Shown here piece after piece: positions 1 to 9,048 of a DNA stretch of 64,000 bases. The translations under genes and the position numbers were made by a program. The stretch's first letter is position 1. Every line of letters begins with the position of its first letter. Below the pieces are notes generated by a model. That model worked only from the letters and a program-made list of their open reading frames with translations, made no database searches and was not told the origin of the DNA. The DNA comes from Streptosporangium violaceochromogenes. GTDB taxonomy: Bacteria; Actinomycetota; Actinomycetes; Streptosporangiales; Streptosporangiaceae. The stretch covers positions 434,001 through 498,000 of the forward strand of contig NZ_BNBB01000001.1 in the NCBI RefSeq assembly GCF_014654615.1, in the 5' to 3' direction.

Positions 1-1064
1 TCAAGGTTCGGTATGCGGTAGGGGCCGGGTATCGAAACGGCCGAGAGCCAGACCGGGCCCATCCCGACGCTGCTGATCTCGCCGCCGAGGACGCCGACGA
101 TGTGACCGCGCAGCGCGGTGATGACCCCGTCGCGGGTGGCGGCCACCGCGACGTCGATCCGCTGCTCGCGGGCGTGCGAGGTGGCGACGAAACTCTCCTG
201 GCGGTCCTCGATGTACTTGACGGGCCGGCCGGTGAGCCTGGAGAGGAGGCAGCACAGAATCTCCTCGCCGTAGTAGTTGGCCTTGCTGCCGAAGCCGCCG
301 CCGATGCCCGGCACCCGGACCCGGACACCGCTGACCGGCACGCCGAGGACCTCGGCCACGACCTCGCGGACCCGGTTGGGCGACTGCGAGTTGATCCACA
401 GCTCGATCCGGTTCGTGTAGCGCTCCCACGTGGCCACGGCACCGCGGGGTTCGAGCGGACATCCGAACTGGCGCCCGAACGTGAGCCGCTCGCTCACGGT
501 GACCTCGGCGTCCGCGAAGGCGGCGTCGGCGTCGCCGTTTCCGTAGGTCTGCGACCCGAACACGTTGTCGGGCCACTCGGGCACGAGACGGGGTGCGTCG
601 GGGGCGAGCGCGTCCTCGATCGAGTGGACCACGGGCAGCGGCTCGTAGTCGACCTCGACAAGTTCGGCCGCGTCCTCGGCCAGCGCCCGGCTCTCGGCCG
701 CCACCGCGGCCACGATCTGGCCGCAGTAGCGGACCTTGCCGACCGCCATGGCGTACGTCGGCGCCGCCCGCTGGTTGTCGATGTGCTCCCAGCCGACCGG
801 CTGGACCTTCGCGTGGCGGACGAGCTCCGCGCCGGTCAGCACCGCGTGCACGCCCGGCAGGTCGAGCGCGGCCGACGCGTCGACACCCTTGATCTCCGCG
901 TGGGCGAACGGGCTGCGGACCATCGCCAGGTGCAGGGTGCCGCCGGATTCTATGTCGTCGATGAACGTCGCGTGCCCGGTCACCAGGGCGGGGTCGCTGT
1001 GGCGGCGGACGACGGCGCCGACGCCGCCGACGCCCGGCTCGTGGCCGTGACGGGTACCGGTCAT
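1..1064 (-). CDS. Molybdenum hydroxylase large subunit (CoxL/XdhA type), 3' end cut by window
   Basis: This is the molybdopterin-binding catalytic subunit of a xanthine dehydrogenase/CO dehydrogenase-family enzyme. About 354 residues are in the window and the frame is open to the left edge. The ATG at 1064 overlaps the TGA of the small-subunit gene (ATGA), which fixes the start. The N-terminal a/b hammerhead domain reads TGHATFIDDIE and AMVRSPFAHAEI. The start of the Mo-binding domain is marked by IGGGFGSK, then KYIEDRQESF and SHAREQ. The substrate cannot be read from this part, because the residues around the molybdenum lie beyond the edge. As the last visible gene of the operon it completes a three-subunit enzyme with the two genes upstream. 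The family call is firm; the substrate is unknown. Confidence 0.9.
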   Translation of the reverse strand, partial: MTGTRHGHEPGVGGVGAVVRRHSDPALVTGHATFIDDIESGGTLHLAMVRSPFAHAEIKGVDASAALDLPGVHAVLTGAELVRHAKVQPVGWEHIDNQRAAPTYAMAVGKVRYCGQIVAAVAAESRALAEDAAELVEVDYEPLPVVHSIEDALAPDAPRLVPEWPDNVFGSQTYGNGDADAAFADAEVTVSERLTFGRQFGCPLEPRGAVATWERYTNRIELWINSQSPNRVREVVAEVLGVPVSGVRVRVPGIGGGFGSKANYYGEEILCCLLSRLTGRPVKYIEDRQESFVATSHAREQRIDVAVAATRDGVITALRGHIVGVLGGEISSVGMGPVWLSAVSIPGPYRIPNL

Positions 1065-1555
1065 TTCTCCGCCTCCCCGCTCCGCGCGTCCGCCACGGCG
1101 AGGATCGCCTCGACGATGTTGTGGTATCCGGTGCACCGGCAGATGTTCCCGGAGATGGCCTCGCGGACGACCTCCTCGGTGAGCGGTCCGCCCTCGGCCA
1201 GCAGCTCCTGGGCCACCATCAGGAACCCCGGCGTGCAGAACCCGCACTGCAGGGCGTGGTGCCGGGAGAACGCCTCCTGCAGCGGGTGCAGCTCGTCCCC
1301 GTCGGCGAGGCCCTCGACCGTGACGATCTCCGCGCCGTCCGCCTGCGGGGCGAACATCAGGCACGACCGGGCGGTGACACCGTCGAACCGGATGGTGCAC
1401 GCCCCGCACACGCCGTGCTCGCAGCCGAGGTGGACACCCCGGACCTGGCAGCGGCGCCGGAGGGCGTCGGCCAGTGTCTCGCGTGCCTCACACGTGAAGG
1501 TCTGCCGCCGCCCGTTGACCGTGGCGGACACCGTGATCGCCGTTTCCCCGCTCAC
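1061..1555 (-). CDS. Molybdenum hydroxylase small subunit, 2x[2Fe-2S] (CoxS type)
   Basis: This 164-residue electron-transfer subunit passes electrons from the molybdenum site to FAD. An N-terminal plant-ferredoxin-like domain carries CEHGVCGAC followed by a further Cys in ARSCLM. The C-terminal four-helix domain carries LQCGFCTPGF and CRCTGY. All eight cluster cysteines expected for the family are therefore visible, and the length is normal for CoxS/XdhC-type subunits. It overlaps the FAD subunit upstream and the large subunit downstream by 4 bases each, so the three subunits should be made in equal amounts. Confidence 0.93.
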   Translation of the reverse strand: MSGETAITVSATVNGRRQTFTCEARETLADALRRRCQVRGVHLGCEHGVCGACTIRFDGVTARSCLMFAPQADGAEIVTVEGLADGDELHPLQEAFSRHHALQCGFCTPGFLMVAQELLAEGGPLTEEVVREAISGNICRCTGYHNIVEAILAVADARSGEAEK

Positions 1556-2421
1556 TCGCCTGCTCCTTGTCGGAGGCGGGCCAGCGCCCGCCGTGTCATC
1601 TCGGCCACGAGATCGCGCCGGTAGGCGGCGGAGCCGTGGATGTCGTCCACCGGGCCGCAGCCGGCCGCCACCGCGGCCGCCACCTCCCGGATCACCCCGT
1701 CGTCGAGCGCCCGGCCGACGAGGAGTTCCTCGGCGCGCGCCGAGCGCCGGGGGGCGGGGTCGACGGCCATGGGGACCACGCGGGCCCGCCTGACCGTCAG
1801 GTCGGCGGCCACGTCGGCGAGCACGATCGCCCCCGCCACCGCGAAGTCCCCCGCGCGGCGCGTGAACTCGGCCATCCCGTGGCGGGCGGGTACGGCACCG
1901 AGCGGGAAGCGCACCTCCACCAGGAGTTCGCCGGGCTCGACGGCGGTGACCAGGTAGCTGTCGAAGAACTCCTCCGCGGGCACCACGCGCGTGCCTCCCG
2001 TGGAGGCGAGCACCATCTCGGCCCCCAGGGCGACGACCGCCGCCGGCAACTCGGCGGCCGGGTCGGCGTGCGCGACACTGCCGCCGATCGTGCCCCGGTG
2101 GCGGATGGTCACATGCCCGATGTGCCCGATGGCCGTCCGCAGCAGCGGCAGGTGCTCGGCCACGAGCGGCGAGCGCTCCACGTCGCGCTGGCGGGTCATC
2201 GCTCCGATCCGCAGATGTCCGCCGTCAAGGGCGACGCCGGCCAGCGCGTCGACGCCGTTGAGGTCGACCAGCACCTCCGGCCGGCTCAGCCGCATGGCCA
2301 TGAGGGGCACCAGGCTCTGCCCACCGGCCAGGGCCCGCACCTCCTCGTCGTCGTCCGCCATGACGGCCAGCGCGTCGTCGAGCGACGTCGCCCGGTGATA
2401 GCGGAATGCCGCCGCCTTCAT
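1552..2421 (-). CDS. Molybdenum hydroxylase FAD-binding medium subunit (CoxM type)
   Basis: This 289-residue subunit holds FAD. The family motifs AGGQSLVPLMAMRL (about residues 32-45) and TIRHRGTIGGSVAHADPAAELPA (about 104-127) bind the FAD diphosphate. A CO_deh_flav_C-like domain fills the last third. It overlaps the LLM gene upstream and the small subunit downstream by 4 bases. Gene order FAD, Fe-S, Mo is the common CoxMSL order. Confidence 0.92.
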   Translation of the reverse strand: MKAAAFRYHRATSLDDALAVMADDDEEVRALAGGQSLVPLMAMRLSRPEVLVDLNGVDALAGVALDGGHLRIGAMTRQRDVERSPLVAEHLPLLRTAIGHIGHVTIRHRGTIGGSVAHADPAAELPAAVVALGAEMVLASTGGTRVVPAEEFFDSYLVTAVEPGELLVEVRFPLGAVPARHGMAEFTRRAGDFAVAGAIVLADVAADLTVRRARVVPMAVDPAPRRSARAEELLVGRALDDGVIREVAAAVAAGCGPVDDIHGSAAYRRDLVAEMTRRALARLRQGAGE

Positions 2422-3425
2422 GTCCCTCCCCCTCCTTCGGCTTCCGGCGCGAGCAGGGGGCGGACCTCTGCCGCCACCAGTTCGAGCGTCTCGACGGCCA
2501 TCTCGACCGGCAGGTGCGCCGGACGGACGCGAAGCTGGACGTGGGTGACCCCGGCCTCCGCGTACCGCAGCAGGGTCTCGGCCGCCGTCGCCGGCGACCC
2601 GATCACACAGTGCTCGGGGTGCAGTTCGTCGTACGTGGCCCCTCCGTCCAGGACCCCCGCCCCGCCGTAGGCGCCGAGGAGGGGCCCGGCGTGGCGGCGG
2701 CCCCTGGCGTGGGCCTCACGGTCGGTCCTCGCCACCACCGCGACACGGTTGACGGACACCACCGGCTCTCCGCCGTCCAGCGCGTCGCGGTACACCGCCG
2801 CCTGCCGCCTGACGAGGTCGAAGGAGTAGCCGGTGGACGCGGTGTAGCCGTCCCCCAGCCGGGCGGCGCGCTCGGCCGACCTGCGGCGGGCGCCGCCGAT
2901 CCAGATCGGCGGCCCTCCGGCCTGGACCGGCGCGGGCAGCAGCCGGCGGCCCCCCTCGCCGGGGCCGTCGCCGAGCGGCGCGCCGCTCCACGCGCGGCGC
3001 AGCGTCGTCACCGCGGCCTCGGCGGTCGCGCCGAGACCGCGGGGGGCCAGGCCGAACGTCTCCCACAGCGCCGGGCCTCCGAGACCGAGGCCCAGCACCA
3101 GACGCCCGCCGGACATCTGATCGGCGAGGGCGGCGTCGTACGCCAGCCGCAGCGGGTTCCAGGCGGCCAGCAGCAGCGCGCCGGTGGCCAGCGCCGGAAC
3201 GGTGGTCCGGCAGGCGATCGCGGCCAGCAGCATGAGCGCGTTCGGAGGGTGGAAGCCCATGGGGTCGGCCGGGTCGAAGACGTAGCTCTCCCCCACCGAG
3301 ACGAGCCCGTAGCCCAGCCGGCCGCACGCGTCGAGAAGCGGCGCCATGCTCTCCAGATGCCGGGCGTAGTCCTCGCCGGGCGGAGGCGCGAGGTCGACGG
3401 CGACGCCGAGGCGCAGCTCAGGCAT
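2418..3425 (-). CDS. LLM-class flavin-dependent oxidoreductase (luciferase-like)
   Basis: This 335-residue protein has the bacterial luciferase TIM-barrel fold that uses FMN or coenzyme F420. The family signatures are MSGGRLVLGLGLGG (about residues 104-117), IWIGGARR and GSPATAAETLLRYAEAGVTHVQL in the C-terminal third. It overlaps the DUF1116 gene upstream by 8 bases and the FAD subunit downstream by 4. In actinomycetes such proteins are often F420-dependent, but the cofactor cannot be decided from sequence. A second paralogue lies in the same operon at 5521-6549, suggesting two successive flavin-dependent steps. Confidence 0.85.
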   Translation of the reverse strand: MPELRLGVAVDLAPPPGEDYARHLESMAPLLDACGRLGYGLVSVGESYVFDPADPMGFHPPNALMLLAAIACRTTVPALATGALLLAAWNPLRLAYDAALADQMSGGRLVLGLGLGGPALWETFGLAPRGLGATAEAAVTTLRRAWSGAPLGDGPGEGGRRLLPAPVQAGGPPIWIGGARRRSAERAARLGDGYTASTGYSFDLVRRQAAVYRDALDGGEPVVSVNRVAVVARTDREAHARGRRHAGPLLGAYGGAGVLDGGATYDELHPEHCVIGSPATAAETLLRYAEAGVTHVQLRVRPAHLPVEMAVETLELVAAEVRPLLAPEAEGGGGT

Positions 3426-4653
3426 CGGCTGCCCCCTCCGCGGCGTCGAGGGCGGCGGCGGCGAGCTCGAACGCGGCCATCGGCATACGCATGATCCCCA
3501 CGCCGACCCGGCCCCTACCGGGTTCGCGGTGCATGAAGCCGAGCGTGGTCGCGGGCTCGACGCCCTCGGCCACGACCTTCCTGACGTCGATCGCGGCCGG
3601 GGTCCCCCGGAAGTCCTCGCAAGGCAGCCGGAAGACCGGGCTCTCGGCCGCGGTGACGCGCCGCATCTCGGCGACGAGGGCGCTCGCCTCCGCCGCCGTC
3701 CTGCCGAGGGCGTGGGCCAGACCGAGCGCGCCGCTGAGAGCGAAGGCGCCGAGGCCGATCGACTCGATCATCGGGGAGTCGCCCTCACCCGGCGCGGCCC
3801 GGGTGATGTCACCGCCGTCGAGGGAGACCATCGGGCCGGTCGGGGACGGCGCCGTGAACCAGCCGTCGAGCCCGCTGACCCGGATCCCGAACTCACGGCC
3901 GTTCATGCCGACGCCTGTCACGATGCCGGCGGGCCCGCAGGCGTGCACGGCGTCGGCGGTGGCCTTGGCGGCGGCGACCGACAGCGAGATGAAGTGCTGG
4001 GGCGTGTCGGCGAAGTACGCGAAGGTCCTGGCCGCCCGATCGCCCCCGACCTTGGCGATCGCGGGCGCCAGCGCCATGAGCAGGGCCGAGGTGGAGGCGA
4101 TGTTGCGATTGTGGCACTCGTCGCCGCGGTGCAGCCCGGACGCCTGCATGGCCGTGATGTCGATCGGGGGCGACAGCCGTAGCGCCTCGTCGAGCGTGGG
4201 TGCGACGACGTCGGCCAGGAGCCGGAGGCGTTCGACGGTCGGGGGGTCGAACATGCCGGTGCGCATGCCGCCGTGGTCGCCCTCGTGCACCGGCGCGTAG
4301 AACCGCTCGCCGCCCTCCCGCTCCGCGACGAGGACGGCGGTCCGGGGGGTGACCACGCCGGTGAGCGGACCGGCCGTACGGCGCTGCTGGCAGGGGGTGA
4401 GCGCGACCCCGCCTGCCTCGACGATCCCGGCCGCCTCCTCGGCGGTGGCGGCCTCGCCTTCGAACAGCAGCCCGGCGGTGAGCGCGCCCCGCAGGGCGCC
4501 GGGGAGGCGCTCGCCGGGCCGCAGCGGCGGGCCGCTGTGCAGGAACGACCGGGGCCCGACCCCGGGGATGACCTCGGCCGCCAGGCGGTACCCGGCGAGG
4601 CGTACCGGCGAGGCGAGAAGATCCTCCAGCGTGCTAGCGGGCATGCTCGTCAT
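3418..4653 (-). CDS. DUF1116 protein, AllG/YlbE-like (oxamic transcarbamylase-type subunit)
   Basis: This 411-residue protein resembles E. coli YlbE/AllG along its whole length. Shared segments include FLHSGPPLRP, LTPCQQRRTAGPLTGV, ITAMQASGLHRGDECHNRN, FGIRVSGLDGWFTAP and GDSPMIESIGLGAFAL. AllG works with AllF (FdrA) and AllH in oxamic transcarbamylase, which splits oxalurate to oxamate and carbamoyl phosphate. Neither AllF nor AllH is visible here, so that reaction should not be assumed. The start ATG at 4653 overlaps the DUF1028 gene by 20 bases; an internal ATG lies 9 bases downstream. Membership in DUF1116 is solid; the function is open. Confidence 0.85.
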   Translation of the reverse strand: MTSMPASTLEDLLASPVRLAGYRLAAEVIPGVGPRSFLHSGPPLRPGERLPGALRGALTAGLLFEGEAATAEEAAGIVEAGGVALTPCQQRRTAGPLTGVVTPRTAVLVAEREGGERFYAPVHEGDHGGMRTGMFDPPTVERLRLLADVVAPTLDEALRLSPPIDITAMQASGLHRGDECHNRNIASTSALLMALAPAIAKVGGDRAARTFAYFADTPQHFISLSVAAAKATADAVHACGPAGIVTGVGMNGREFGIRVSGLDGWFTAPSPTGPMVSLDGGDITRAAPGEGDSPMIESIGLGAFALSGALGLAHALGRTAAEASALVAEMRRVTAAESPVFRLPCEDFRGTPAAIDVRKVVAEGVEPATTLGFMHREPGRGRVGVGIMRMPMAAFELAAAALDAAEGAADA

Positions 4654-5524
4654 CTCCGTTCCAGATCGGGTCGCCGGCGCGGGCGGGATCCGAGGCGCCG
4701 GCGAGTGCGTGGACGAGGCGGCGCGCGGCGGGGGTCAGACCGGCGCGCGGGGCGCCGGGCAGCCGGCCGCGCCGGCGGACGATCTCGGCCCACGCGGCGA
4801 GGTCGTCGTCGGCGGCGCGGGCGGCGCCCGCCTCCAGGCGGCGCAGGAGCGAGGCGGCCGGCTCGGGAGGGCAGCCGGCCGCGTACCAGGCGTAGCAGTC
4901 GGCCAGGACGGCGGTGTCGGCGCGGAGCCGGTACAGGCGGTGCACCCGCGCGACCGGGTCGGCGTGCTCGTCGGTGCGCAGGTCGAGGCCGGCCGTACCG
5001 CCGCGCACGACGAGGCCGGCGGCGCGGTCCCCCCGGAAGTCCCCGCCGGCGGCGCTCCCGGCGGCGAGCGCCCGCAGGAGCCGTACCGGCAGCTCGGCAC
5101 CGCCGGACGCGAGAAACGCCTCGGCCATGGCGTGCAGCACCGCGTCGCCGGCGAGCATGTTGCCGGCCACCGCGAACCCGGCGGTCTCGTCGACGTGATC
5201 CCCGGCCCCGGATACGCACCGGTCACCGGTGAAGGCGGCCACGCCGCCGCCGCTCTCCGCGACGGCCACCTGGCGCAGCTCGCGGCCGGCGTCACCCGCG
5301 AGCGCGCCCGCCACCGCCGCACGGGCATCGGCTCCGGAGAGGATCTCGGCGACGCACCGCTCACCGGCGGCCCGGCTGGAGAACGCCTGGGAGGCCACGA
5401 CCACGGTGCGGCCGCCCCCCTCCCCCACCGACACCGTCTTCGGCAGGAGGTTGATCGAGTGTGAGGCCGTCGCCAGGCCGACCGATCCCGTGGCGTGCTC
5501 GACGGCGACGATCGTGTACGTCAT
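4634..5524 (-). CDS. DUF1028 family protein (Ntn-hydrolase-like)
   Basis: This 296-residue protein begins MTYTIVAVEHATGSVGLATAS, the typical start of DUF1028, a family with an Ntn-hydrolase-like fold and mostly unknown function. FAVAGNMLAG (about residues 117-126) matches the conserved family GN motif. The C-terminal half carries a helical tail rich in Ala and Arg. The ATG at 5524 overlaps the TGA of the LLM gene (ATGA). DUF1028 genes often sit beside amidohydrolases and ABC importers, so an amide- or peptide-bond hydrolase role is plausible but inferred. Confidence 0.8.
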   Translation of the reverse strand: MTYTIVAVEHATGSVGLATASHSINLLPKTVSVGEGGGRTVVVASQAFSSRAAGERCVAEILSGADARAAVAGALAGDAGRELRQVAVAESGGGVAAFTGDRCVSGAGDHVDETAGFAVAGNMLAGDAVLHAMAEAFLASGGAELPVRLLRALAAGSAAGGDFRGDRAAGLVVRGGTAGLDLRTDEHADPVARVHRLYRLRADTAVLADCYAWYAAGCPPEPAASLLRRLEAGAARAADDDLAAWAEIVRRRGRLPGAPRAGLTPAARRLVHALAGASDPARAGDPIWNGDDEHAR

Positions 5525-6549
5525 CGCGAGGCGCTCTCGACCGCCGGGATGACCTCGTCCGCGAATCTGCGGACGGTCGGGAGCACGTCCCCGCCGGCCG
5601 CGTGCGGCAGGATCACGAAGCGGCGTACGCCGAGGCCGGCGAGGGCGCGCACCCGCCGGGTGACCGTCTCCGGGTCACCGGCCCAGCCGAAGGCGTCGAT
5701 CAGCGCGTCGGGGATGAGTTTCCCGCGCTCGGCCATCGCCGCGTAGTCCTTCGCCGCGCAGGCCTGGGTGACCTCCTCGGGCATCGAGACGCCGAGTTCG
5801 CCGAGGAACCCCCACTGGGGATACAGCAGCACGAGCAGGTAGCCGATAAGCGGGCGCAGTGCGTCGCGGGCGACCGCGACGTCGTCGTGGAGGGCGACGT
5901 CGATACGGGCGATCACGTCCTTCGCGACGTCCAGCCGCCGGCCGGCGTCCTCGGCGCCCTCCGCGGCCCATCGCGTCGCGCCGCGGAACAGCCCGGGGTC
6001 GGCGAAGGTGGAGATCATCACGGCGTCGGCGTCACGGCCGCCCATGCGCAACATGCGCGGGCTCTGCGAGGCGAGCACCACCGGCACGCGACCGATGGGC
6101 CGCTCGGCGAGGGTCGCCTGTTCGATCGTGAACGCCGGCGCCGAGACCGTCACCGTCTCCCCGGCGAACAGCCGGCGGACGGCGTCGAGCGCCGCGGTCA
6201 CCGAGGCGAGCGGTTTTCCGGCCGTGATGCCGAGGTTGCGGAAACCCGAGCCACCGGCGCCGAGCCCGAAAAGCGCCCGGCCGCCCGACAGCCGGTCGAC
6301 CGTGGCGACGGCCGCGGCGGTGATGACCGGGTGCATGGAGAACGGGTCGGACACGAATGTCCCGAGCCGTACGCGTTCGGTGAGGACGGCCGCCGCCCCC
6401 AGCGTGGCGAACATGTCGCGGTGCATCCGCTCGTTCGACACCCACACCTCGTCGAAGCCGAGCGCCTCGGCCTCGACCGCGGCCTTCACCGCTTCGGGCC
6501 CGGACAACACCTTGCCCACCCCGACACCCCACGTCATCACACGGCCCAC
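5521..6549 (-). CDS. LLM-class flavin-dependent oxidoreductase, second copy
   Basis: This 342-residue luciferase-like TIM-barrel oxidoreductase is identified by FDEVWVSNERMHRD, RVRLGTFVSDPFSMHP, RLSGGRALFGLGAGGSGF and GDPETVTRRVRALAGLGVRRFV. I chose the GTG at 6549 because GGGAG in the 3' end of livF lies about 7 bases upstream and the gap to the livF stop is one base; a longer frame starts at 6579. It is only distantly similar to the LLM protein at 2418-3425, so it probably acts on a different intermediate. The substrate and the choice of F420 or FMN are unknown. Confidence 0.85.
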   Translation of the reverse strand: MGRVMTWGVGVGKVLSGPEAVKAAVEAEALGFDEVWVSNERMHRDMFATLGAAAVLTERVRLGTFVSDPFSMHPVITAAAVATVDRLSGGRALFGLGAGGSGFRNLGITAGKPLASVTAALDAVRRLFAGETVTVSAPAFTIEQATLAERPIGRVPVVLASQSPRMLRMGGRDADAVMISTFADPGLFRGATRWAAEGAEDAGRRLDVAKDVIARIDVALHDDVAVARDALRPLIGYLLVLLYPQWGFLGELGVSMPEEVTQACAAKDYAAMAERGKLIPDALIDAFGWAGDPETVTRRVRALAGLGVRRFVILPHAAGGDVLPTVRRFADEVIPAVESASR

Positions 6550-6550
6550 G

Positions 6551-7261
6551 TCAGACTCCCAGGTACGCGGCACGGACACTCTCGTTCGCCTTCACTTGCG
6601 CGGCGGGCCCCGACAGGACGACGGCGCCCTGCTCCATCACGTAGGCCCGGTCGCTGACCTCAAGCGCCTCGCCGGCGTTCTGTTCGACGAGCAGCACTCC
6701 CAGCCCGGCCTCCCGGATGGTGAGGATGGTCTCGAACATCGTCTCGACCAGCGCGGGCGCCAGCCCGAGGGACGGCTCGTCGAGCATCACCATCGACGGC
6801 TCCGCCATGAGCGCGCGGCTGATGGCGAGCATCTGCTGCTCACCGCCGGACAGCGACCCGGCGTTCTGCCTGCGGCGCTCCCCCAGTTTGGGGAACAGGT
6901 CGTAGGCCCGTCGCAGGCGCTCACGGCGGACCGCCTTCGACCGCTCCTGAATGGCCCCCATGACGAGGTTCTCCTCGACGCTCATCTGGGGGAAGACGCC
7001 GCGGCCCTCCGGCACCTGTGCCAGCCCGCGCCGCGCGACCAGATGCCCGGGGAGCGATGTGATGTCCTCGCCGCCGAACCGTACGGTGCCGGCCGACACC
7101 GGGACGACACCCGAGACGGTCAGCAGCGTGGTCGACTTGCCCGCGCCGTTGGCGCCGAGCACGGCGACGACCTCCGACCGCTCCACGTGCAGCGAAACAC
7201 CGTGCAGCACGCGGATCTGGCCGTACCCGGCCTCCAGGTCGACGACCTCAAGAAGCGGCAT
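6551..7261 (-). CDS. livF: Branched-chain-amino-acid-type ABC importer, ATPase LivF
   Basis: This 236-residue ATPase has Walker A GANGAGKSTT, signature LSGGEQQMLAI, Walker B MVMLDEPSLGLAP and a switch His replaced by the family-normal VEQN. The LivF hallmark VLHGVSLHVERSEVVAVLG is at the N-terminus. The ATG at 7261 starts MPLLEVVDLEAGYGQ, where LivF homologues begin; a longer frame to 7339 adds unrelated residues. It overlaps livG by 14 bases. It pairs with LivG on the LivHM channel. Confidence 0.93.
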   Translation of the reverse strand: MPLLEVVDLEAGYGQIRVLHGVSLHVERSEVVAVLGANGAGKSTTLLTVSGVVPVSAGTVRFGGEDITSLPGHLVARRGLAQVPEGRGVFPQMSVEENLVMGAIQERSKAVRRERLRRAYDLFPKLGERRRQNAGSLSGGEQQMLAISRALMAEPSMVMLDEPSLGLAPALVETMFETILTIREAGLGVLLVEQNAGEALEVSDRAYVMEQGAVVLSGPAAQVKANESVRAAYLGV

Positions 7262-7988
7262 ATTTCCTCCCGAGGTAGGCCTCGATGACCCGCTCGTCGC
7301 GGAACACCGCGGCCGGTGTCCCCTCGACGAGCACGGCACCGGCGTCGAGCACGACCACGCGGTCGGCGAGGGTGTGAACGACCTTCAGCAGGTGCTCGAT
7401 CAACACGATGTTCACGCTGGTGACGCGCCGGATCTCCTGGAGGAGCTCGCCGATGCGCTGCACCTCGACCGGGTTGAGCCCTGCCATCACCTCGTCGAGC
7501 AGCAACACCTTGGGCTCAAGGGCGAGCGCGCGGGCGAGCTCAAGCCGTTTGCGCTCGCCCAGGCCGAGCTCGCCGGCCCTCTTCCCGAGCCGGCCGCCCA
7601 GCCCCACCCGTTCCAGCAGTTCGGCGGCCCTGGTGTCGGCCGCCGCCCGGCGGTGGCCGTTGGCCAGGGCGGCGACGGCGACGTTGCGCAGGACCGTCTC
7701 GTCCAGGAACGGGCGCACGTGCTGGAACGTCCGGGAGATCCCGGCCTTGGCCCGTCTGTGCGACGGCTGCCGGGTGATGTCCTCACCGTCGAGCAGCACC
7801 GACCCCTTCGTCGGGCGGAGGGCGCCCGCGAGGACGTTGAACAGCGTCGTCTTCCCCGCGCCGTTGGGGCCGACGATCGCGAGCAGTTCGCCCCGGCGGA
7901 CCTCAAGGTCGACGTTGTCGACGGCGCGGAGGCCGCCGAAGGCGACGTGCACACCGACGGCGCGCAGCACCACATCAGCTTCCGTCAT
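7248..7988 (-). CDS. livG: Branched-chain-amino-acid-type ABC importer, ATPase LivG
   Basis: This 246-residue ATPase has Walker A GPNGAGKTTLFN, the LivG-specific ISRTFQHVRPF, signature GELGLGERKRLELARAL, Walker B LLLDEVMAGLNP and switch LIEHLLKVV. The Glu-Val pair after Walker B and the ERKRLE signature variant are usual in LivG proteins. It overlaps livM by 14 bases and livF by 14 bases. Substrate choice lies in the LivK-like binding protein, so amino acids are not necessarily the cargo. Confidence 0.93.
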   Translation of the reverse strand: MTEADVVLRAVGVHVAFGGLRAVDNVDLEVRRGELLAIVGPNGAGKTTLFNVLAGALRPTKGSVLLDGEDITRQPSHRRAKAGISRTFQHVRPFLDETVLRNVAVAALANGHRRAAADTRAAELLERVGLGGRLGKRAGELGLGERKRLELARALALEPKVLLLDEVMAGLNPVEVQRIGELLQEIRRVTSVNIVLIEHLLKVVHTLADRVVVLDAGAVLVEGTPAAVFRDERVIEAYLGRKYAAS

Positions 7989-9048
7989 GACGCTCCTTCC
8001 GGCGCCCGATCCATTGCAGGGCCGACGCGCCGATACCGGCCAGGCCGTTGCGGAAGTAGCGGCCGGCGAGGATCACGGCGACGCCGAACAGCAGCACGTT
8101 CATCGCCGGCGAATCGCTCACCGACATCTTCAGCCACTCCGTCATGGTGGTCATCGCGCCCGAACCGGCGAGCGGGCCGAGCGCGACCATGGGGCCGCCG
8201 ATGACGGCGCGGATCGCGATGTCGATCGACACGGTCGGGGAGAACGCGAGCTCGGGGTCGATGAACTGCATGTACTGCACGTACAACGTTCCACCGGCGG
8301 CGGTCACGGCGGCGCTGAGCGCCATCACCGCGACGAGTACGCGCCGGACGTCGACCCCGCTCGCGGCGGCGGCGTCCTCATCGCCGCGTACCGCCGAGAG
8401 CCGCCAGCCGAAGCGGGTGCGCTTGACGACCATGAAGATCACCGTGACGACGACGGCGTACAGCACGGCCAGGGCGTAGTAGGCGCGCGGGTCGGAGAAC
8501 TGGAGATCGGCGAACGTCGGCTCGGCCTTGTACGGTACGAGGATCCCGTTGGAGCGCCCGAGCGGGGTCACGTTCGAGACGATCACGCGCAGCATCTCGG
8601 CCCACGCGAGGGTGACGAGGGCGAAGTACGACCCGCGTACCCGGAACCGGACCGACAGCCAGGTCGTGCAGGCGCCGAACACCGCGGCGAGCACCACGCC
8701 CGCGACCATGCCCAGCCACGGCGACACGCCGTGGCCGGCGAACAGGAACGCGGTCGTGTACGCCCCGATCCCGAAGAACGCGGCGTGGCCCAGGGAGAAG
8801 AGGCCCCCGAGACCGCCCGCCATCGCCCACGCACCGGAGATGGCGCCGAACATCAGCGCGACCGTGGCCAGCCCAAGGAGGTGGTTGCTCCCGGCGGCCG
8901 CGATCCACACGATCACGAGCGCGAGCAGCGCCCCGGCGACGAGTTTCACGGTCCGGTTGAGGCCGGACCTCCCCGGCCGCGCCTGCACCGGTACGGTGCC
9001 CGGTTTCCCGGTGGACGTGTCCGGTTTCCCGGTGGATGAGGACGTCAC
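7975..9048 (-). CDS. livM: Branched-chain-amino-acid-type ABC importer, permease LivM
   Basis: This 357-residue permease has about ten hydrophobic segments. The LivM signature region GGLFSLGHAAFFGIGAY follows the second helix. FGWRLSAVRGDEDAAAASGVDVRRV forms the coupling loop to the ATPase, and IRAVIGGPMVALGPLAGSG lies near the end. The start is the GTG at 9048, which overlaps the livH TGA (GTGA). A much longer open frame reaches 10062 but only carries out-of-frame livH sequence. The first 30 residues contain a duplicated STGKPGT/STGKPDT-like segment and are probably cytosolic. Confidence 0.93.
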   Translation of the reverse strand: MTSSSTGKPDTSTGKPGTVPVQARPGRSGLNRTVKLVAGALLALVIVWIAAAGSNHLLGLATVALMFGAISGAWAMAGGLGGLFSLGHAAFFGIGAYTTAFLFAGHGVSPWLGMVAGVVLAAVFGACTTWLSVRFRVRGSYFALVTLAWAEMLRVIVSNVTPLGRSNGILVPYKAEPTFADLQFSDPRAYYALAVLYAVVVTVIFMVVKRTRFGWRLSAVRGDEDAAAASGVDVRRVLVAVMALSAAVTAAGGTLYVQYMQFIDPELAFSPTVSIDIAIRAVIGGPMVALGPLAGSGAMTTMTEWLKMSVSDSPAMNVLLFGVAVILAGRYFRNGLAGIGASALQWIGRRKERHDGS

